Assembly: GCA_021841585.1 (NCBI GenBank)
Contig: JAKBUS010000005.1
Span: 1-64,000 of the forward strand
Source of the DNA: Pseudomonadota bacterium
GTDB lineage: Bacteria; Pseudomonadota; Gammaproteobacteria; Acidiferrobacterales; Acidiferrobacteraceae
Length of the DNA stretch: 64,000 nt
Reading direction: 5' to 3'
Position 1 is the stretch's first letter; each line of letters begins with the position of its first letter. Position numbers and translations under genes: made by a program. Shown piece after piece: positions 52,536 through 62,663 of the stretch. Under the pieces are notes generated by a model, which ran no database searches, was not told the DNA's origin, and saw nothing but the letters and a program-made list of their open reading frames with translations.

Positions 52536-53251
52536 TACGGCAGATCGTACTAGATACGGAAACCACCGGCCTTGAGCCCTCCGAGGGGCACCGCATCATC
52601 GAGGTGGGGGCGATCGAGCTTATGAACCGGCGCCTCACCGGCAGGCGTTTTCACCAATACTTGAATCCTGATCGCGAGATCGACGCGGCGGCGATCGAGA
52701 TCCACGGCATTACCAACGCCATGCTCGCGGACAAGCCGCACTTCGCGGACGTGGCGGCGGAGTTCCTCGAGTTCATCGAGGGTGCCGAGCTTTTGATCCA
52801 CAACGCCCCGTTCGACGTGGGCTTCCTGAACGCCGAGCTCAGCCGCGCGATCAACGGGGGCTGCGTCTTGCCGGTGACCGCGATCGAGGACTGCTGCACG
52901 GTCGAGGACACCCTGAAGCTCGCGCGCACCCTGCATCCGGGCCAGAAAAACAACCTGGATGCCTTGTGCCGACGCTACAATATCGACAATAGCCAGCGCG
53001 TCGTGCATGGCGCGTTGCTCGATGCCGAGATCCTGGCCGACGTCTATCTGGCCATGACCGGCGGCCAGACGGCGTTGTTCGACGAAGACGCCACCGCAGT
53101 CGAGGTGGTCGCGGGGGACGGCTTTTCCTGCGAGGGCGGCGCGCCGCTCGTGATCGCGCCGTCGGCCGAGGAACTGGCCGCCCACGAGGCCTATCTGGAG
53201 ATGCTCGACAAAAAGAGCGGCGGCCGCTGTCTCTGGCGCTTGCTCGGCTAG
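52532..53251 (+). CDS. dnaQ: DNA polymerase III epsilon subunit
   Basis: [37 protein letters not shown]; 4-bp overlap with rnhA. Confidence 0.97.
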   Translation: MIRQIVLDTETTGLEPSEGHRIIEVGAIELMNRRLTGRRFHQYLNPDREIDAAAIEIHGITNAMLADKPHFADVAAEFLEFIEGAELLIHNAPFDVGFLNAELSRAINGGCVLPVTAIEDCCTVEDTLKLARTLHPGQKNNLDALCRRYNIDNSQRVVHGALLDAEILADVYLAMTGGQTALFDEDATAVEVVAGDGFSCEGGAPLVIAPSAEELAAHEAYLEMLDKKSGGRCLWRLLG

Positions 53252-54429
53252 GCTGCGGGGTGGGCGGCCGGCCGGCCGCCTGCAGAGAGCGCGAAGACCA
53301 CCGCACCCAAGGCCAGCAGCCCGGCCAGCGTCAAAAACGCCAGGCGGTAGCCGCCGACGCCGATCAGTATGCCGGTGAGCACGGGCCCGGTGGCCTGACC
53401 GATATCCATGATCGTGCGCAGGACACCCATGCTGGCGCCGAAGCCCCCGGAACGCGCGCGGTCGGCGACCAGCGCCCCGGTGGCGGCGGTGGTGGCCGCG
53501 AACCCGGCGCCAAAGGCGGCGTTGATGGCAAGCAGCGCCGGAAAGCGGGCGGTAAACGGCAGTGCCGCCACCGCCAGCATGTCGACCGTAAGGCCGGTCA
53601 GAATGAGGGCGCGGCGCCCGAAGCGGTCGGACAGGGCGCCGAGCCGGGGTTTGAACAAGACCACGATGCCAAGTTGCGTCCCGAGCAGCACGCCTATGGT
53701 CCATGCCGGCCATCCGCGGTGGGCGGCGTAGATGGCGAGAAACGCCTCGACGGATCCGAACACCAGGTATTGCAGGGCCTCGACGAGACTCGTGGTGAGC
53801 ACCACGCGGTCGGCAAGTACCGCGGCGGCGTGCGTCCTGCTGCTTGCGGCAGGCCCAGGGCTTGCGACCGGTTCGGCGGGGTGATCCGTGGTGACGCGCA
53901 GACCCAAGGCGAGCGCCAGGACACCCGCTACGGCGCAGCCGATATAGACCCCCGGGAAGCCGGAGGCGGAGATCAGGGCGCCGCCCAAAAACGGCGCGAG
54001 CGAGCGTCCGACGGTGCTCACCGCGCTATACACGCCCAGGGCGTGCCCGCGGCTCTGCGGGTAGCGCGCGACGATCTCGGCGCCCACGACGGTACCAAAG
54101 ATGGCGGTCGCGAAGCCGTGATAGAAGCGTACGATCGCGAGTTCGCCGATGGTGCGCACGAGCAGGTACAAAAAGGGCGCAGTGGCGAACACGAACAGGG
54201 CAGCGACGAGCAGCGGTCGCGCGCCCAGGCGGTCGCGCAACAGTCCCGCCGGCAGACTTATGAGGATGCCCGGCACGGTCGAGGCCATGACCGCCCAACC
54301 GATGAGTGATGGGGGCGCGCCCAAGGCGCGCGCAAAGAGCGGCAAGGCCGGGGTCTTGGCCATCGTGGAACTCAAAAGCGCGAATGCCCCGGTGAGCGCG
54401 ATGGCGGTCAGAAACGAAAGTCGGCGCAC
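53248..54429 (-). CDS. MFS transporter
   Basis: 12-TM-like profile; IGWAVMASTVPGILISLPAGLLRDRLGARPLL. Confidence 0.88.
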   Translation of the reverse strand: MRRLSFLTAIALTGAFALLSSTMAKTPALPLFARALGAPPSLIGWAVMASTVPGILISLPAGLLRDRLGARPLLVAALFVFATAPFLYLLVRTIGELAIVRFYHGFATAIFGTVVGAEIVARYPQSRGHALGVYSAVSTVGRSLAPFLGGALISASGFPGVYIGCAVAGVLALALGLRVTTDHPAEPVASPGPAASSRTHAAAVLADRVVLTTSLVEALQYLVFGSVEAFLAIYAAHRGWPAWTIGVLLGTQLGIVVLFKPRLGALSDRFGRRALILTGLTVDMLAVAALPFTARFPALLAINAAFGAGFAATTAATGALVADRARSGGFGASMGVLRTIMDIGQATGPVLTGILIGVGGYRLAFLTLAGLLALGAVVFALSAGGRPAAHPAA

Positions 54430-54623
54430 GCGGAGGGCTCAGGCGGTTTGCGAAGGCATGAGAAGGGTGCAACCTCGGTGACGGCAAAGACCCCGGAGGA
54501 TAGCGCGAAATGGCGTATCAAAGGAACCCAGCGCCGCGGGCCGCAAGGGCCATGACGCGCATCATGGCCAGTCAGGGGATTTCGGCGATGGCCGGTGCCG
54601 ATGCGTGACCGAAGGCGGCGGCG

Positions 54624-55511
54624 ATGATCGTGGCCGAGACGCGCGCGTATGTGCGGCTCGCCGACGGCCGGGTTCTGGCCTATGCCGACACCGGGCCGTC
54701 CGCGGGCGTGCCGGTCGTCTACTGTCACGGGTTTCCGAGTTCCTCGCGCGAGGTCGGCCTGCTCGCGCCCGTGGTAGGCGAGTCGGGCGTGCGCCTCATC
54801 GCGCCGGATCGCCCCGGCTATGGGGAATCGAGCCCGCAGGCCGGCCGTAGCCTGGGCGGCTTTGCAGACGACGTCGCGGCCCTGCTTGATCACTTGGGCA
54901 TCGCGAAGGCCGCCGTCATCGGTGTGTCCGGCGGCGGCCCTTATGCCTTGTCGCTGCTGGCCCGCCTGCCCGGGCGCCTCGGTCCGGGGGCGCTGGTAGC
55001 AGGCCTCGGTCCGCCGTCGGCACAGGCCCGTGCCCGCGCGGATTTTTTTCCGATGGCGCGTTGGGCGCTGCATTTAATCGACATGGTGCCGGCCTTGGCG
55101 CCGCTTGTGGCGCGCCCCGCGGTGCGCGCCCTGCGCCTTCGTGGGCGGTTGCGGCTCAATATGCGTCTCACCGCCCCAGCCGATCGCGAGGTGCTGGCGG
55201 ACCCCGCAGTCTTGGATATCCTTGTGGGCGCGCAGCGCGCGGGGCTTGCGCAAGGGGGGTACGCGGCGGTGCAGGACCTGCTCCTCTACGTGCGGCCGTG
55301 GGACATCGCGCTTACGGAGGTTACCGCGCCGTGTACGCTCTGGCATGGGACCGCCGATCGCATCGTGCCGCCGGTGATGGCGACGGCGCTCGCCGGGATG
55401 CTGCCGGCCGCGCGCCTGCGGCTCATTCAAGACGAAGGCCATTATTCGCTGCCGATCCGCTACCGCGCCACCATCCTGCGCGAACTTATCGCGAGTGCAC
55501 GCGGGTCTTGA
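54624..55511 (+). CDS. Alpha/beta hydrolase
   Basis: VVYCHGFPSSSREVGLLAP...VIGVSGGGPYALSLLARLPGR nucleophile elbow GVSGG. Confidence 0.88.
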   Translation: MIVAETRAYVRLADGRVLAYADTGPSAGVPVVYCHGFPSSSREVGLLAPVVGESGVRLIAPDRPGYGESSPQAGRSLGGFADDVAALLDHLGIAKAAVIGVSGGGPYALSLLARLPGRLGPGALVAGLGPPSAQARARADFFPMARWALHLIDMVPALAPLVARPAVRALRLRGRLRLNMRLTAPADREVLADPAVLDILVGAQRAGLAQGGYAAVQDLLLYVRPWDIALTEVTAPCTLWHGTADRIVPPVMATALAGMLPAARLRLIQDEGHYSLPIRYRATILRELIASARGS

Positions 55512-57270
55512 ACCAGTGGTCCGCCGACCGCGCATCGAGTTCGGGGGCGAAGATCAGCCCCTGCCCATAGCGGCAGCCGAGCCGCTCGGCGGCCTTTTGG
55601 CGGGTGAGATCGTCGATCGCGTCGGCGTACAGGGCAAGCCCCAGGGCGTTGATGCCGGCCGACAAAGCGCCAAGCAGGCGGGCGTCGGTCTGGTCGCGCG
55701 CGGGGCGGCACTTGACGCCATATACGCAGGCGGCGCTGATGTGGGCAAGCCCGGCGCGGGTCCCCGGGAAATGATCCACAAGGAGATGAAACCCCTGGCC
55801 GAGGGCTGTGACCAGCCGCTGGGCGGCGGGTGCGTGCGCCGCGAGGGCGCTATCGGGCAACTCCAGGATGACCGGCGTAGGCGCGTTGCCATAGACCTCC
55901 GCGCGCCACTGCGCAAGCCGCGCGGGGAGCCTCGGATCGTAGAGATCGGGGGCCTGGAGGTTGATGTGCAAAGGCGCGGGCGGCGACCCGCGCGCCATCC
56001 AGTCGTGCCGGATCTGCGTGAGCAACCGTTCCAGGAGGCGCTCGCGCAGGCCTCTTTGGGTAAGATTGGCGATCGCCTCTTCGCGCATGACCGTCCCGTT
56101 GGGCTGGCGCCAGCGCAGGCGGGCCTCGAGTCCGACCATCCGTCCGTTGCCATCGACGATCGGCTGATAGTTCGGCCGCCAGAGATCCTGCGCGAGGGCC
56201 TGCTCGATATCGCGGTAGCGCTGCATGCCGGCATCGACGGGCGCGACCTGCGCGGGCGCGAAGTAATGGTAGCGGCCGCCCCCGGCGCGTTTGGCCTCAT
56301 ACATGGCCTGGTCGGCATGTTGGAGCAGGACGTTCGGTGAATGGTCGTCGAAGGGGTAGACCGTAAGGCCCATGCTGATCGTGACGGCGAGTGTGCGCCC
56401 CTGAAACTGAATTGGTTGGAGGATCGCCCGCAGGGTGCGTTCGAGCAGGCCCTCGACTTGTCCGAGGTGGCTCACGTCCTCCATGATGATCACAAACTCA
56501 TCTCCGCCGTAGCGGCTCACGGTGTCGGCCAGGCGCACGGAACTCGCGAGCCGGTCGGCGACGGTCGTGAGCAGGTGATCGCCGGCCTCGTGCCCGAGCT
56601 CGTCATTGACCCCCTTGAAGCCGTCGATATCGAGCAGGGCGATGGCCAGCAGGTGGTCGTTGCGCATCGCTCGCCGCCTTGCATGGGTGAGGCGGTCCAT
56701 GAGTACGCCGCGGTTGGGCAGGCCGGTGAGCGGGTCGTGGCGCGCATCGCGGACGAGCGCCGCCTCGAGCGCCGATCGATAGCAGGCATGGCCCACGAAC
56801 GCCGCGAACGCCTCCACCAACCGGCGTTTGCGCGGCCCCGGGGCGCGCGCCGGACGCGTTGGCCAGCCCAGCACCAAAGCCCCCTCGACACGGCCGGCGA
56901 CACGCATCGGCACCAGGAGATGGGCGTGGATACCGAGCGCCGCGAGCTCAGGCGCGGCGAGCGGCCCCTGGACGGTGTCGGCGACATATAAGGTCTCGCC
57001 GGTGGCGAGCACGGGGCCGACCGCGGTCGGGTGGTCGGCGATGCGTAAGGGGATCAGGTCGCTGCATTCATCATCGGCGGCCAAGGCGCACAAGAATTGA
57101 TAGCGCAGGTGCTGGCCGTGGCGGCGTATCAGGCCGGTGTAGTGGGCGTCGACCACCAGCGCCGCGGCGCGCGCGGCGTTCGAGAAGAACCGGTCGAACT
57201 CCAATGTGGCCGCGAGCTCGTGGAAAAGCTGTTCGGGGAGCGGCGACGAGGAGTGTTTGCGTGTGGCCAT
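55486..57270 (-). CDS. GAF-GGDEF protein with degenerate EAL domain
   Basis: RLADTVSRYGGDEFVIIMED; LEARLRW in place of EALLRW, VDHFPG in place of DDFG. Confidence 0.9.
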   Translation of the reverse strand: MATRKHSSSPLPEQLFHELAATLEFDRFFSNAARAAALVVDAHYTGLIRRHGQHLRYQFLCALAADDECSDLIPLRIADHPTAVGPVLATGETLYVADTVQGPLAAPELAALGIHAHLLVPMRVAGRVEGALVLGWPTRPARAPGPRKRRLVEAFAAFVGHACYRSALEAALVRDARHDPLTGLPNRGVLMDRLTHARRRAMRNDHLLAIALLDIDGFKGVNDELGHEAGDHLLTTVADRLASSVRLADTVSRYGGDEFVIIMEDVSHLGQVEGLLERTLRAILQPIQFQGRTLAVTISMGLTVYPFDDHSPNVLLQHADQAMYEAKRAGGGRYHYFAPAQVAPVDAGMQRYRDIEQALAQDLWRPNYQPIVDGNGRMVGLEARLRWRQPNGTVMREEAIANLTQRGLRERLLERLLTQIRHDWMARGSPPAPLHINLQAPDLYDPRLPARLAQWRAEVYGNAPTPVILELPDSALAAHAPAAQRLVTALGQGFHLLVDHFPGTRAGLAHISAACVYGVKCRPARDQTDARLLGALSAGINALGLALYADAIDDLTRQKAAERLGCRYGQGLIFAPELDARSADHWFKTRVHSR

Positions 57271-57437
57271 GACGCTCTCGATGATCTGCGGAACACGTCT
57301 TAGGGGTAGCCATCGGCGATACGTGCCAGACCTCCCGCCAAGGACGGCTTGGCGAGATCATAAACCGATCGGTCGCCGTATGGGGAAGGCGCGTGGCCGA
57401 ACGGGATATGGGAGGCGACGTACGGGGCCGGTGCGTG

Positions 57438-57815
57438 TTATGCCAATACCGCGAGCAGGGCGGCGAGGAAGTCCGGCCGTTCCGCGAGCGCCGGCTCGCA
57501 CACGATGAAAAGATCCGGGTAGCGGCGGCGCGCATGGGCAAGGAGATCGGGCAGATCGCGCTCGAGGTGGCGTCCGTGACTGAGAAAGAGCGGCGTCACG
57601 CGGATGCGGCGGCACCCGCGCTGGTAGAGCTCATGGAGTGCGCCAGGGACGTCCGGGAGGCATTTCTCCAGATAAGACAGGACCACCGGGGACGCGGGGT
57701 GGCGCGCGGCGAGACGGCGCGAGAGCTCCTCGAAGGGCGCGCGCCAGCGGCCATCCGTCGAGCCGTGGGCGACCAGGAGATGGCCTGCGCCGTCGCTCAT
57801 GACGCCGCGCAGCAC
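57438..57815 (-). CDS. cbiX: CbiX/SirB-like sirohydrochlorin chelatase
   Basis: HLLVAHGSTDGRWRAPFEELSRRLAARHPASPVVLSYLE...RIRVTPLFLSHGRHLERDLP. Confidence 0.85.
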   Translation of the reverse strand: MLRGVMSDGAGHLLVAHGSTDGRWRAPFEELSRRLAARHPASPVVLSYLEKCLPDVPGALHELYQRGCRRIRVTPLFLSHGRHLERDLPDLLAHARRRYPDLFIVCEPALAERPDFLAALLAVLA

Positions 57816-58576
57816 ACGCCGCGCGCGGTTGGTGCCGGGGCAAATGCCAGCGTGTCGCGTAGCGCCACGACATCGCCTATGACGATGATCGCCGGGCTTT
57901 TGATCTCAGCGTGGCCGCAGGCACCCACGAACTCCGCCAAGGGCGCGGCGACCTCGCGCTGGTTTATGGTCGCCCATTCCACCGCCAGGGCCGGTGTCGA
58001 AGGCGAGCGGCCTGCGCGCAACAGTTCCGCGCACAGGATCGGCAGCGACTCCACGCCCATATATATGACCAAAGTGTCGGCGGCCCGCGCCACCGCCACC
58101 CAGTCGATGGCGTCGGTGCCGCGCGCCCGGCGGCCCGTGAGGAACAGCACCGATTGGCTCATGGCCCTGTAGGTCAGCGGGACCCCGGCGTAGGTGGCCG
58201 CCGCCGACCCGCTGGTCACCCCCGGCACCACCTCGTAGGGGATGCCCGCGGCGCGTAAAGCCATGCACTCCTCGCCGCCGCGCCCGAAGATGAACGGGTC
58301 ACCGCCCTTCAGGCGCGCGACGCGCAGGCCCGCGCGCCAGGCGCGTATCAGCTGTTCGTGGATTGCGAGCTGGGGGGTGGAGGCGCGTCCGCCGCGCTTG
58401 CCCACCGCCACCAGGCGCGCGCCGGGACGCGCGAGCGCGAGGACCCCGCGATCGATCAGGGCATCATGAAAGACGACATCGGCGGCCTGCAGGAGCCGCG
58501 CGGCCTTGCGCGTGATGAGTTCCGGGTCGCCGGGACCCGCGCCTATGAGCGCCACCGGCGGGCGCGTATTGGTCAA
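57797..58576 (-). CDS. cobA: Uroporphyrinogen-III C-methyltransferase (TTG start)
   Basis: VALIGAGPGDPELITRKAARLLQAADVVFHDALI...VARLKGGDPFIFGRGGEE...PYEVVPGVTSGSAAATYAGVPLTYR. Confidence 0.94.
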   Translation of the reverse strand: MTNTRPPVALIGAGPGDPELITRKAARLLQAADVVFHDALIDRGVLALARPGARLVAVGKRGGRASTPQLAIHEQLIRAWRAGLRVARLKGGDPFIFGRGGEECMALRAAGIPYEVVPGVTSGSAAATYAGVPLTYRAMSQSVLFLTGRRARGTDAIDWVAVARAADTLVIYMGVESLPILCAELLRAGRSPSTPALAVEWATINQREVAAPLAEFVGACGHAEIKSPAIIVIGDVVALRDTLAFAPAPTARGVCCAAS

Positions 58577-59643
58577 GAGCGCCTCCGGATGGGGCGCTGC
58601 GCCTGGTCGATGCGCGCGTAGGCCGTGGCGAGATCGGCCGCCGCGCCGCTCATGACCAGCAGACACGCGGCCTGGTCGCGGAGCGTGGCGGGTAGCGGGC
58701 GTTGTCCGGCCAGTACCTCCTCGATGAACTGGCAGGTCTTGGGGGCGCCATGATCCGCCGGGAGCTCCGGCAGTTCGGTAAGCGGGGTGCGATCTTCGGG
58801 AAACCACTCGCGCTCGTATCCGCCCTCGATCCCGATCAGCGCCGGGCGCCGCCGCGGATGGGCCACGGGCTCGCCCTCGGTGCCGCGCAGGACCAGCGCG
58901 GTGGCGCCGGCGGCCACGAAGAACGCGCGCATGCGCTCGAGGTACGGGGGGTGGGTGACCGCCGCGCACCGCACCGCCGGGCCCGCGAAGGGATTGAAGA
59001 GCTTGATCACGGTATGCACGCTCGAGCGCACGCCCAGTTGGCGGCGCAGGGACAGGATGGCGGCGAGATGCGGGTGGAGCACCTCAAGCGGGGCATAGGC
59101 GAGGTGGTGGCGCTCGAGCTGATCGTGCACGGCATGGCGGCTCGCCGCAGGCGCAAAACCGAGATCGGCGAGTATTTCACCACTGGTGGTGCGATCGCTC
59201 GGGTCGTGATCGACAAGCCGCAGATCGGCGTCGGCGGCCGTCCCGCCGTAGGTCCCATGGATCAGTACCGGCACCCCTTGGCGCGCGAGCAGCAGGGCGA
59301 GCAGCGGCAGCAGGTTGGCGTGGCGGCGTGCGCCGTTGTAGGACGGGAAGATCACCGGCCGCGGCGCGGTTGGCGTGGCAAGCGGTGTCAGGCTGTCTTC
59401 GGTCGCCGAGACAAAGCCCAGCAGCTCATCGACCGATTCCCCCTTGAACCGGAACGCCGTCCATAGTGCGCCTTGGACGAGCGCCGGCAGGTGCCCGCTC
59501 AGCCATTCGGCAAACAGCGCGTGCGCCGCCTCGCGGCTCAAGTCGGTGGCGTGGGTGTGGCCGCGCGCCACCGCGCTCAAGAGGCCGGGCAGGTCCTGTG
59601 CCGGGATCATGGCCGACATCCCCAAAGACCGGTCGAGGCTCAT
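58573..59643 (-). CDS. TrpD2/YbiB-like anthranilate phosphoribosyltransferase-family protein
   Basis: LWTAFRFKGESVDELLGFVSATEDSL...FPSYNGARRHANLLPLLALLLARQGVPVLIHG. Confidence 0.8.
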   Translation of the reverse strand: MSLDRSLGMSAMIPAQDLPGLLSAVARGHTHATDLSREAAHALFAEWLSGHLPALVQGALWTAFRFKGESVDELLGFVSATEDSLTPLATPTAPRPVIFPSYNGARRHANLLPLLALLLARQGVPVLIHGTYGGTAADADLRLVDHDPSDRTTSGEILADLGFAPAASRHAVHDQLERHHLAYAPLEVLHPHLAAILSLRRQLGVRSSVHTVIKLFNPFAGPAVRCAAVTHPPYLERMRAFFVAAGATALVLRGTEGEPVAHPRRRPALIGIEGGYEREWFPEDRTPLTELPELPADHGAPKTCQFIEEVLAGQRPLPATLRDQAACLLVMSGAAADLATAYARIDQAQRPIRRRS

Positions 59644-59969
59644 TCCGGCAACCTCACGAACACCCGCTCTCCTTCGAGGCGTACGGGCCAGGTGCGTACG
59701 CAGCCTACGTCGGGATCGCGCGCCTGGCCGTGCTTGAGATCGATGCGCCAGTTGTGCAGCGGGCAGTAGACGGTGTCCCCGGAGACCGTGCCCTCGGCCA
59801 ATGGGCCGCCCTTGTGCGGGCAGCGGTTGTCGAGCGCGTAGACCTCGTCACGCTCATTGCGCAACAATGCGATCTCGCCGCCTTCCGTGGCGACTACCCG
59901 CCCCCCGAGCGCGGGGATGTCGGCCAAGGTGGCGACCTCCTTCCATACGGTATTCTCGGGCACGCTCAT
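59640..59969 (-). CDS. nirD: Nitrite reductase small subunit (Rieske-type)
   Basis: MSVPENTVWKEVATLADIPALGG...NRCPHKGGPLAEGTVSGDTVYCPLHNWRIDL. Confidence 0.94.
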   Translation of the reverse strand: MSVPENTVWKEVATLADIPALGGRVVATEGGEIALLRNERDEVYALDNRCPHKGGPLAEGTVSGDTVYCPLHNWRIDLKHGQARDPDVGCVRTWPVRLEGERVFVRLPE

Positions 59970-62410
59970 ATCGTCATCTCCGCGACGCGCAAGGGTTGGG
60001 CATGGATCGTGATATGGCCGGACAGGGCCGCGGCCCACGGGTCCTCCTCGTGGCTCAGGGCATGACGCAATTCCGCCGCCAGCTGTTTGCGGCTCTCGCT
60101 GTTTTCGACGGTCATGGCCTTGATGTGGTCGAGTCCAACACGTTCGATCCAGGGCGCGGTACGTTCCAGATAATAGGCCTCCTTGCGATAGAGTTGCATA
60201 AAGGCCTCGGCGAGCTCAACGACCTCGTCTTCGCTCGCCACCTTGGAAAGCAGGTCGCCCGCGCGCAGCTTCATCCCGCCGTTGCCGCCGACATAGATCT
60301 CCCAGCCCGAATCCACGCCGATCACCCCGAAGTCCTTGATCGTGCTCTCCGCGCAATTGCGCGGACAGCCGGAGGCCGCAAGCTTGACCTTGTGTGGCGA
60401 CCACATGCGCTCCAGGCGCTTTTCGAGGGTGATGGCAAGGTGCGTGCTGTCTTGCGTCCCGAAGCGGCAGAATTCCGTGCCGACGCACGACTTGCAGGTG
60501 CGCAGCGCCTTGCCATAGGCATGCCCGGAGGGCATGCCGAGGTCGGCCCATATCGCCGGGAGATCCTGCTTTTTGACCCCAAGGAGATCGATGCGCTGAC
60601 CGCCCGTGATCTTGACCATGGGGACTTGATAACGCTCGGCCACCTCGGCGATGCGCTTGAGCTCCGCGGGCGTGGTCACGCCGCCGTACAGGCGCGGTAT
60701 GACCGAATACGTGGCGTCTTTCTGGATGTTGGCATGCACCCGCTCATTGACGAGGCGTGCCTGGGGGTCGTCGATGGCCTCCGCCGGCCACGCGCAACGC
60801 ACATAGTAGTTGACCGCCGGACGGCAGGTCGGGCAGCCGCCGGCGGCCTTCCATTCGAGGGTCGCGAACACCGCGCGCACGGACAAGAGCTTGCGTGTCA
60901 CGATGGCATCCCGGATCTCGTCATGCGTGAGATCCGTGCATGCGCACAGTGACCGTTTCCGCGCGGTGGCCTCATAGAGGCCGCCTAAAGTGCTGGCCAG
61001 GATCTGTTCCACGAGCCCCGTGCAGGATCCGCACGAGGCGCTGGCCTTGGTGCACCGGCGCACATCATCGACCGTGAACAGGCCCCGGGTGCGAATGGCG
61101 TGGACGATGGTGCCCTTGTTGATGCCATTGCAGCCACAAATCTCGGCGGCCTCGGGCATGTGGTCGATGGCCCGTCCGCCGCCGTGGCGGACATCGCCCG
61201 TGGTCTCGCCAAAGAGCAGATGATCGCGCAGCGCACTCACGTCCTGGCCCGTACGCAGCAGCTGAAACAGCCACGGCCCGAGCGCGGTGTCGCCATACAG
61301 GAGGATGCCGGCGAGCTTATGGTCGCGGATCACGACCTTCTTATAGACGCCCCCTGCCGCATCCAGCAAAGACACCTCCTCGCAGCCCGCGCCGCCTGTA
61401 AAGTCGCCGGCCGAGAACAGGCCGACGCCCGTCACTTTAAGCTTGGTGCTGGCAAGTGAGCCGGTATAGCGCAGACGCCCGTATTGGGCGAGGTGATTGG
61501 CGGCTACCTTGGCCTGTTCGAACAACGGCGCCACGAGCCCATAGGTCAGGCCCCGGTGCTGCACGCATTCGCCCACCGCGTAGATGCGCGGATCGAAGGT
61601 CTGGAGCGTGTCGTCGACTACGATGCCGCGGTCGCAATGGAGACCGGCCGCGCGCGCGAGCGCGGTGCGCGGCCGGATGCCGACGGCAAACACGACGAGA
61701 TCCGCGTCTAATGTGCGGCCGTCCTTCAAGCGCAGCCCCTGCACATGGCCGTCGCCGGTGATGGCCTCGGTTTCGGCGCCGAGACACAGGCATAGGCCGC
61801 GCGCGATAAGACTCCTTTGAAGGAGGTCTGCGCCCACCCGGTCCATCTGGCGGTCGAGCAGCCAGGGGTTGCGATGCACGACCGTGACCTTTGCGCCTTG
61901 CGTGAGCAGGCCGTAAGCGGCCTCGAGGCCGAGTAGGCCGCCACCTATGACGACCGCACGAGCGCCCGCCGGCAGGGCCTGCATGGCGCGCACATCTTCT
62001 ATGGTCCGATAGGTCATGACGCCATCGAGCTGCGCGCCCGAGATTGCCGGGACGTAAGGCGTGGAGCCGAGCGCCAGCAGCAAGCGGTCATAGCGCTCGA
62101 CCGTGCCGTCCGCGGCGTGCACGAGCCGGCGCGCGCGGTCGATGCGTGTCACCGCCTGCCCGGCATGGAGGGTGATCCCATGCGCGTGGTACCACGCCCG
62201 ATCGTTCAGGATGGTGTCCTCGAAGGCCATTTCGCGGGCCAGCACCGGTGACAACAGGATACGGTTGTAATTGGGGTGCGGCTCGTCCCCAAAGACGGTG
62301 ATGTCGTAGTGGCCGGGGGCCATGGCGAGCAATTCCTCGACGGCGCGCATCCCGGCCATGCCGTTGCCGACCATGACCAGGCGGGGCCTCCCGTAGACCG
62401 GGTTGTTCAT
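59966..62410 (-). CDS. nirB: Nitrite reductase large subunit
   Basis: MNNPVYGRPRLVMVGNGMAGMRAVEELLA...ICGCNGINKGTIVHAI...KLAASGCPRNCAESTIKDFGVIGVDSGWEIYVGGNGG. Confidence 0.97.
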   Translation of the reverse strand: MNNPVYGRPRLVMVGNGMAGMRAVEELLAMAPGHYDITVFGDEPHPNYNRILLSPVLAREMAFEDTILNDRAWYHAHGITLHAGQAVTRIDRARRLVHAADGTVERYDRLLLALGSTPYVPAISGAQLDGVMTYRTIEDVRAMQALPAGARAVVIGGGLLGLEAAYGLLTQGAKVTVVHRNPWLLDRQMDRVGADLLQRSLIARGLCLCLGAETEAITGDGHVQGLRLKDGRTLDADLVVFAVGIRPRTALARAAGLHCDRGIVVDDTLQTFDPRIYAVGECVQHRGLTYGLVAPLFEQAKVAANHLAQYGRLRYTGSLASTKLKVTGVGLFSAGDFTGGAGCEEVSLLDAAGGVYKKVVIRDHKLAGILLYGDTALGPWLFQLLRTGQDVSALRDHLLFGETTGDVRHGGGRAIDHMPEAAEICGCNGINKGTIVHAIRTRGLFTVDDVRRCTKASASCGSCTGLVEQILASTLGGLYEATARKRSLCACTDLTHDEIRDAIVTRKLLSVRAVFATLEWKAAGGCPTCRPAVNYYVRCAWPAEAIDDPQARLVNERVHANIQKDATYSVIPRLYGGVTTPAELKRIAEVAERYQVPMVKITGGQRIDLLGVKKQDLPAIWADLGMPSGHAYGKALRTCKSCVGTEFCRFGTQDSTHLAITLEKRLERMWSPHKVKLAASGCPRNCAESTIKDFGVIGVDSGWEIYVGGNGGMKLRAGDLLSKVASEDEVVELAEAFMQLYRKEAYYLERTAPWIERVGLDHIKAMTVENSESRKQLAAELRHALSHEEDPWAAALSGHITIHAQPLRVAEMTI

Positions 62411-62487
62411 GTATGACTCCTTGAGAGGATGGCGTCTGGACGGCGGCCTTGAGAGACCAACGCGGCCGTCTTCCCTGGGGTCCCTCG

Positions 62488-62504
62488 AGCAACCATTGTG
62501 CCAA
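62488..62504 (-). promoter_or_regulatory. Sigma54 (RpoN) promoter for nirB operon
   Basis: Minus strand TTGGCACAATGGTTGCT: TGGCAC-N5-TTGCT, GG-N10-GC; about 78 nt upstream of ATG 62410. Confidence 0.82.
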
Positions 62505-62663
62505 GGCATGAGGCGCATCCATGGCGCATGCCCTAAGGCGCGCGCGCACCAGCATGGGGAACGGCGGTCGACCACGCACCAATGCGGCCCGAAGGGCGCC
62601 CTTGATGCGCCCGCGACCAGGCCCCATATAACGACGCAGACAGTGGACCGGGGGACGGATGCG

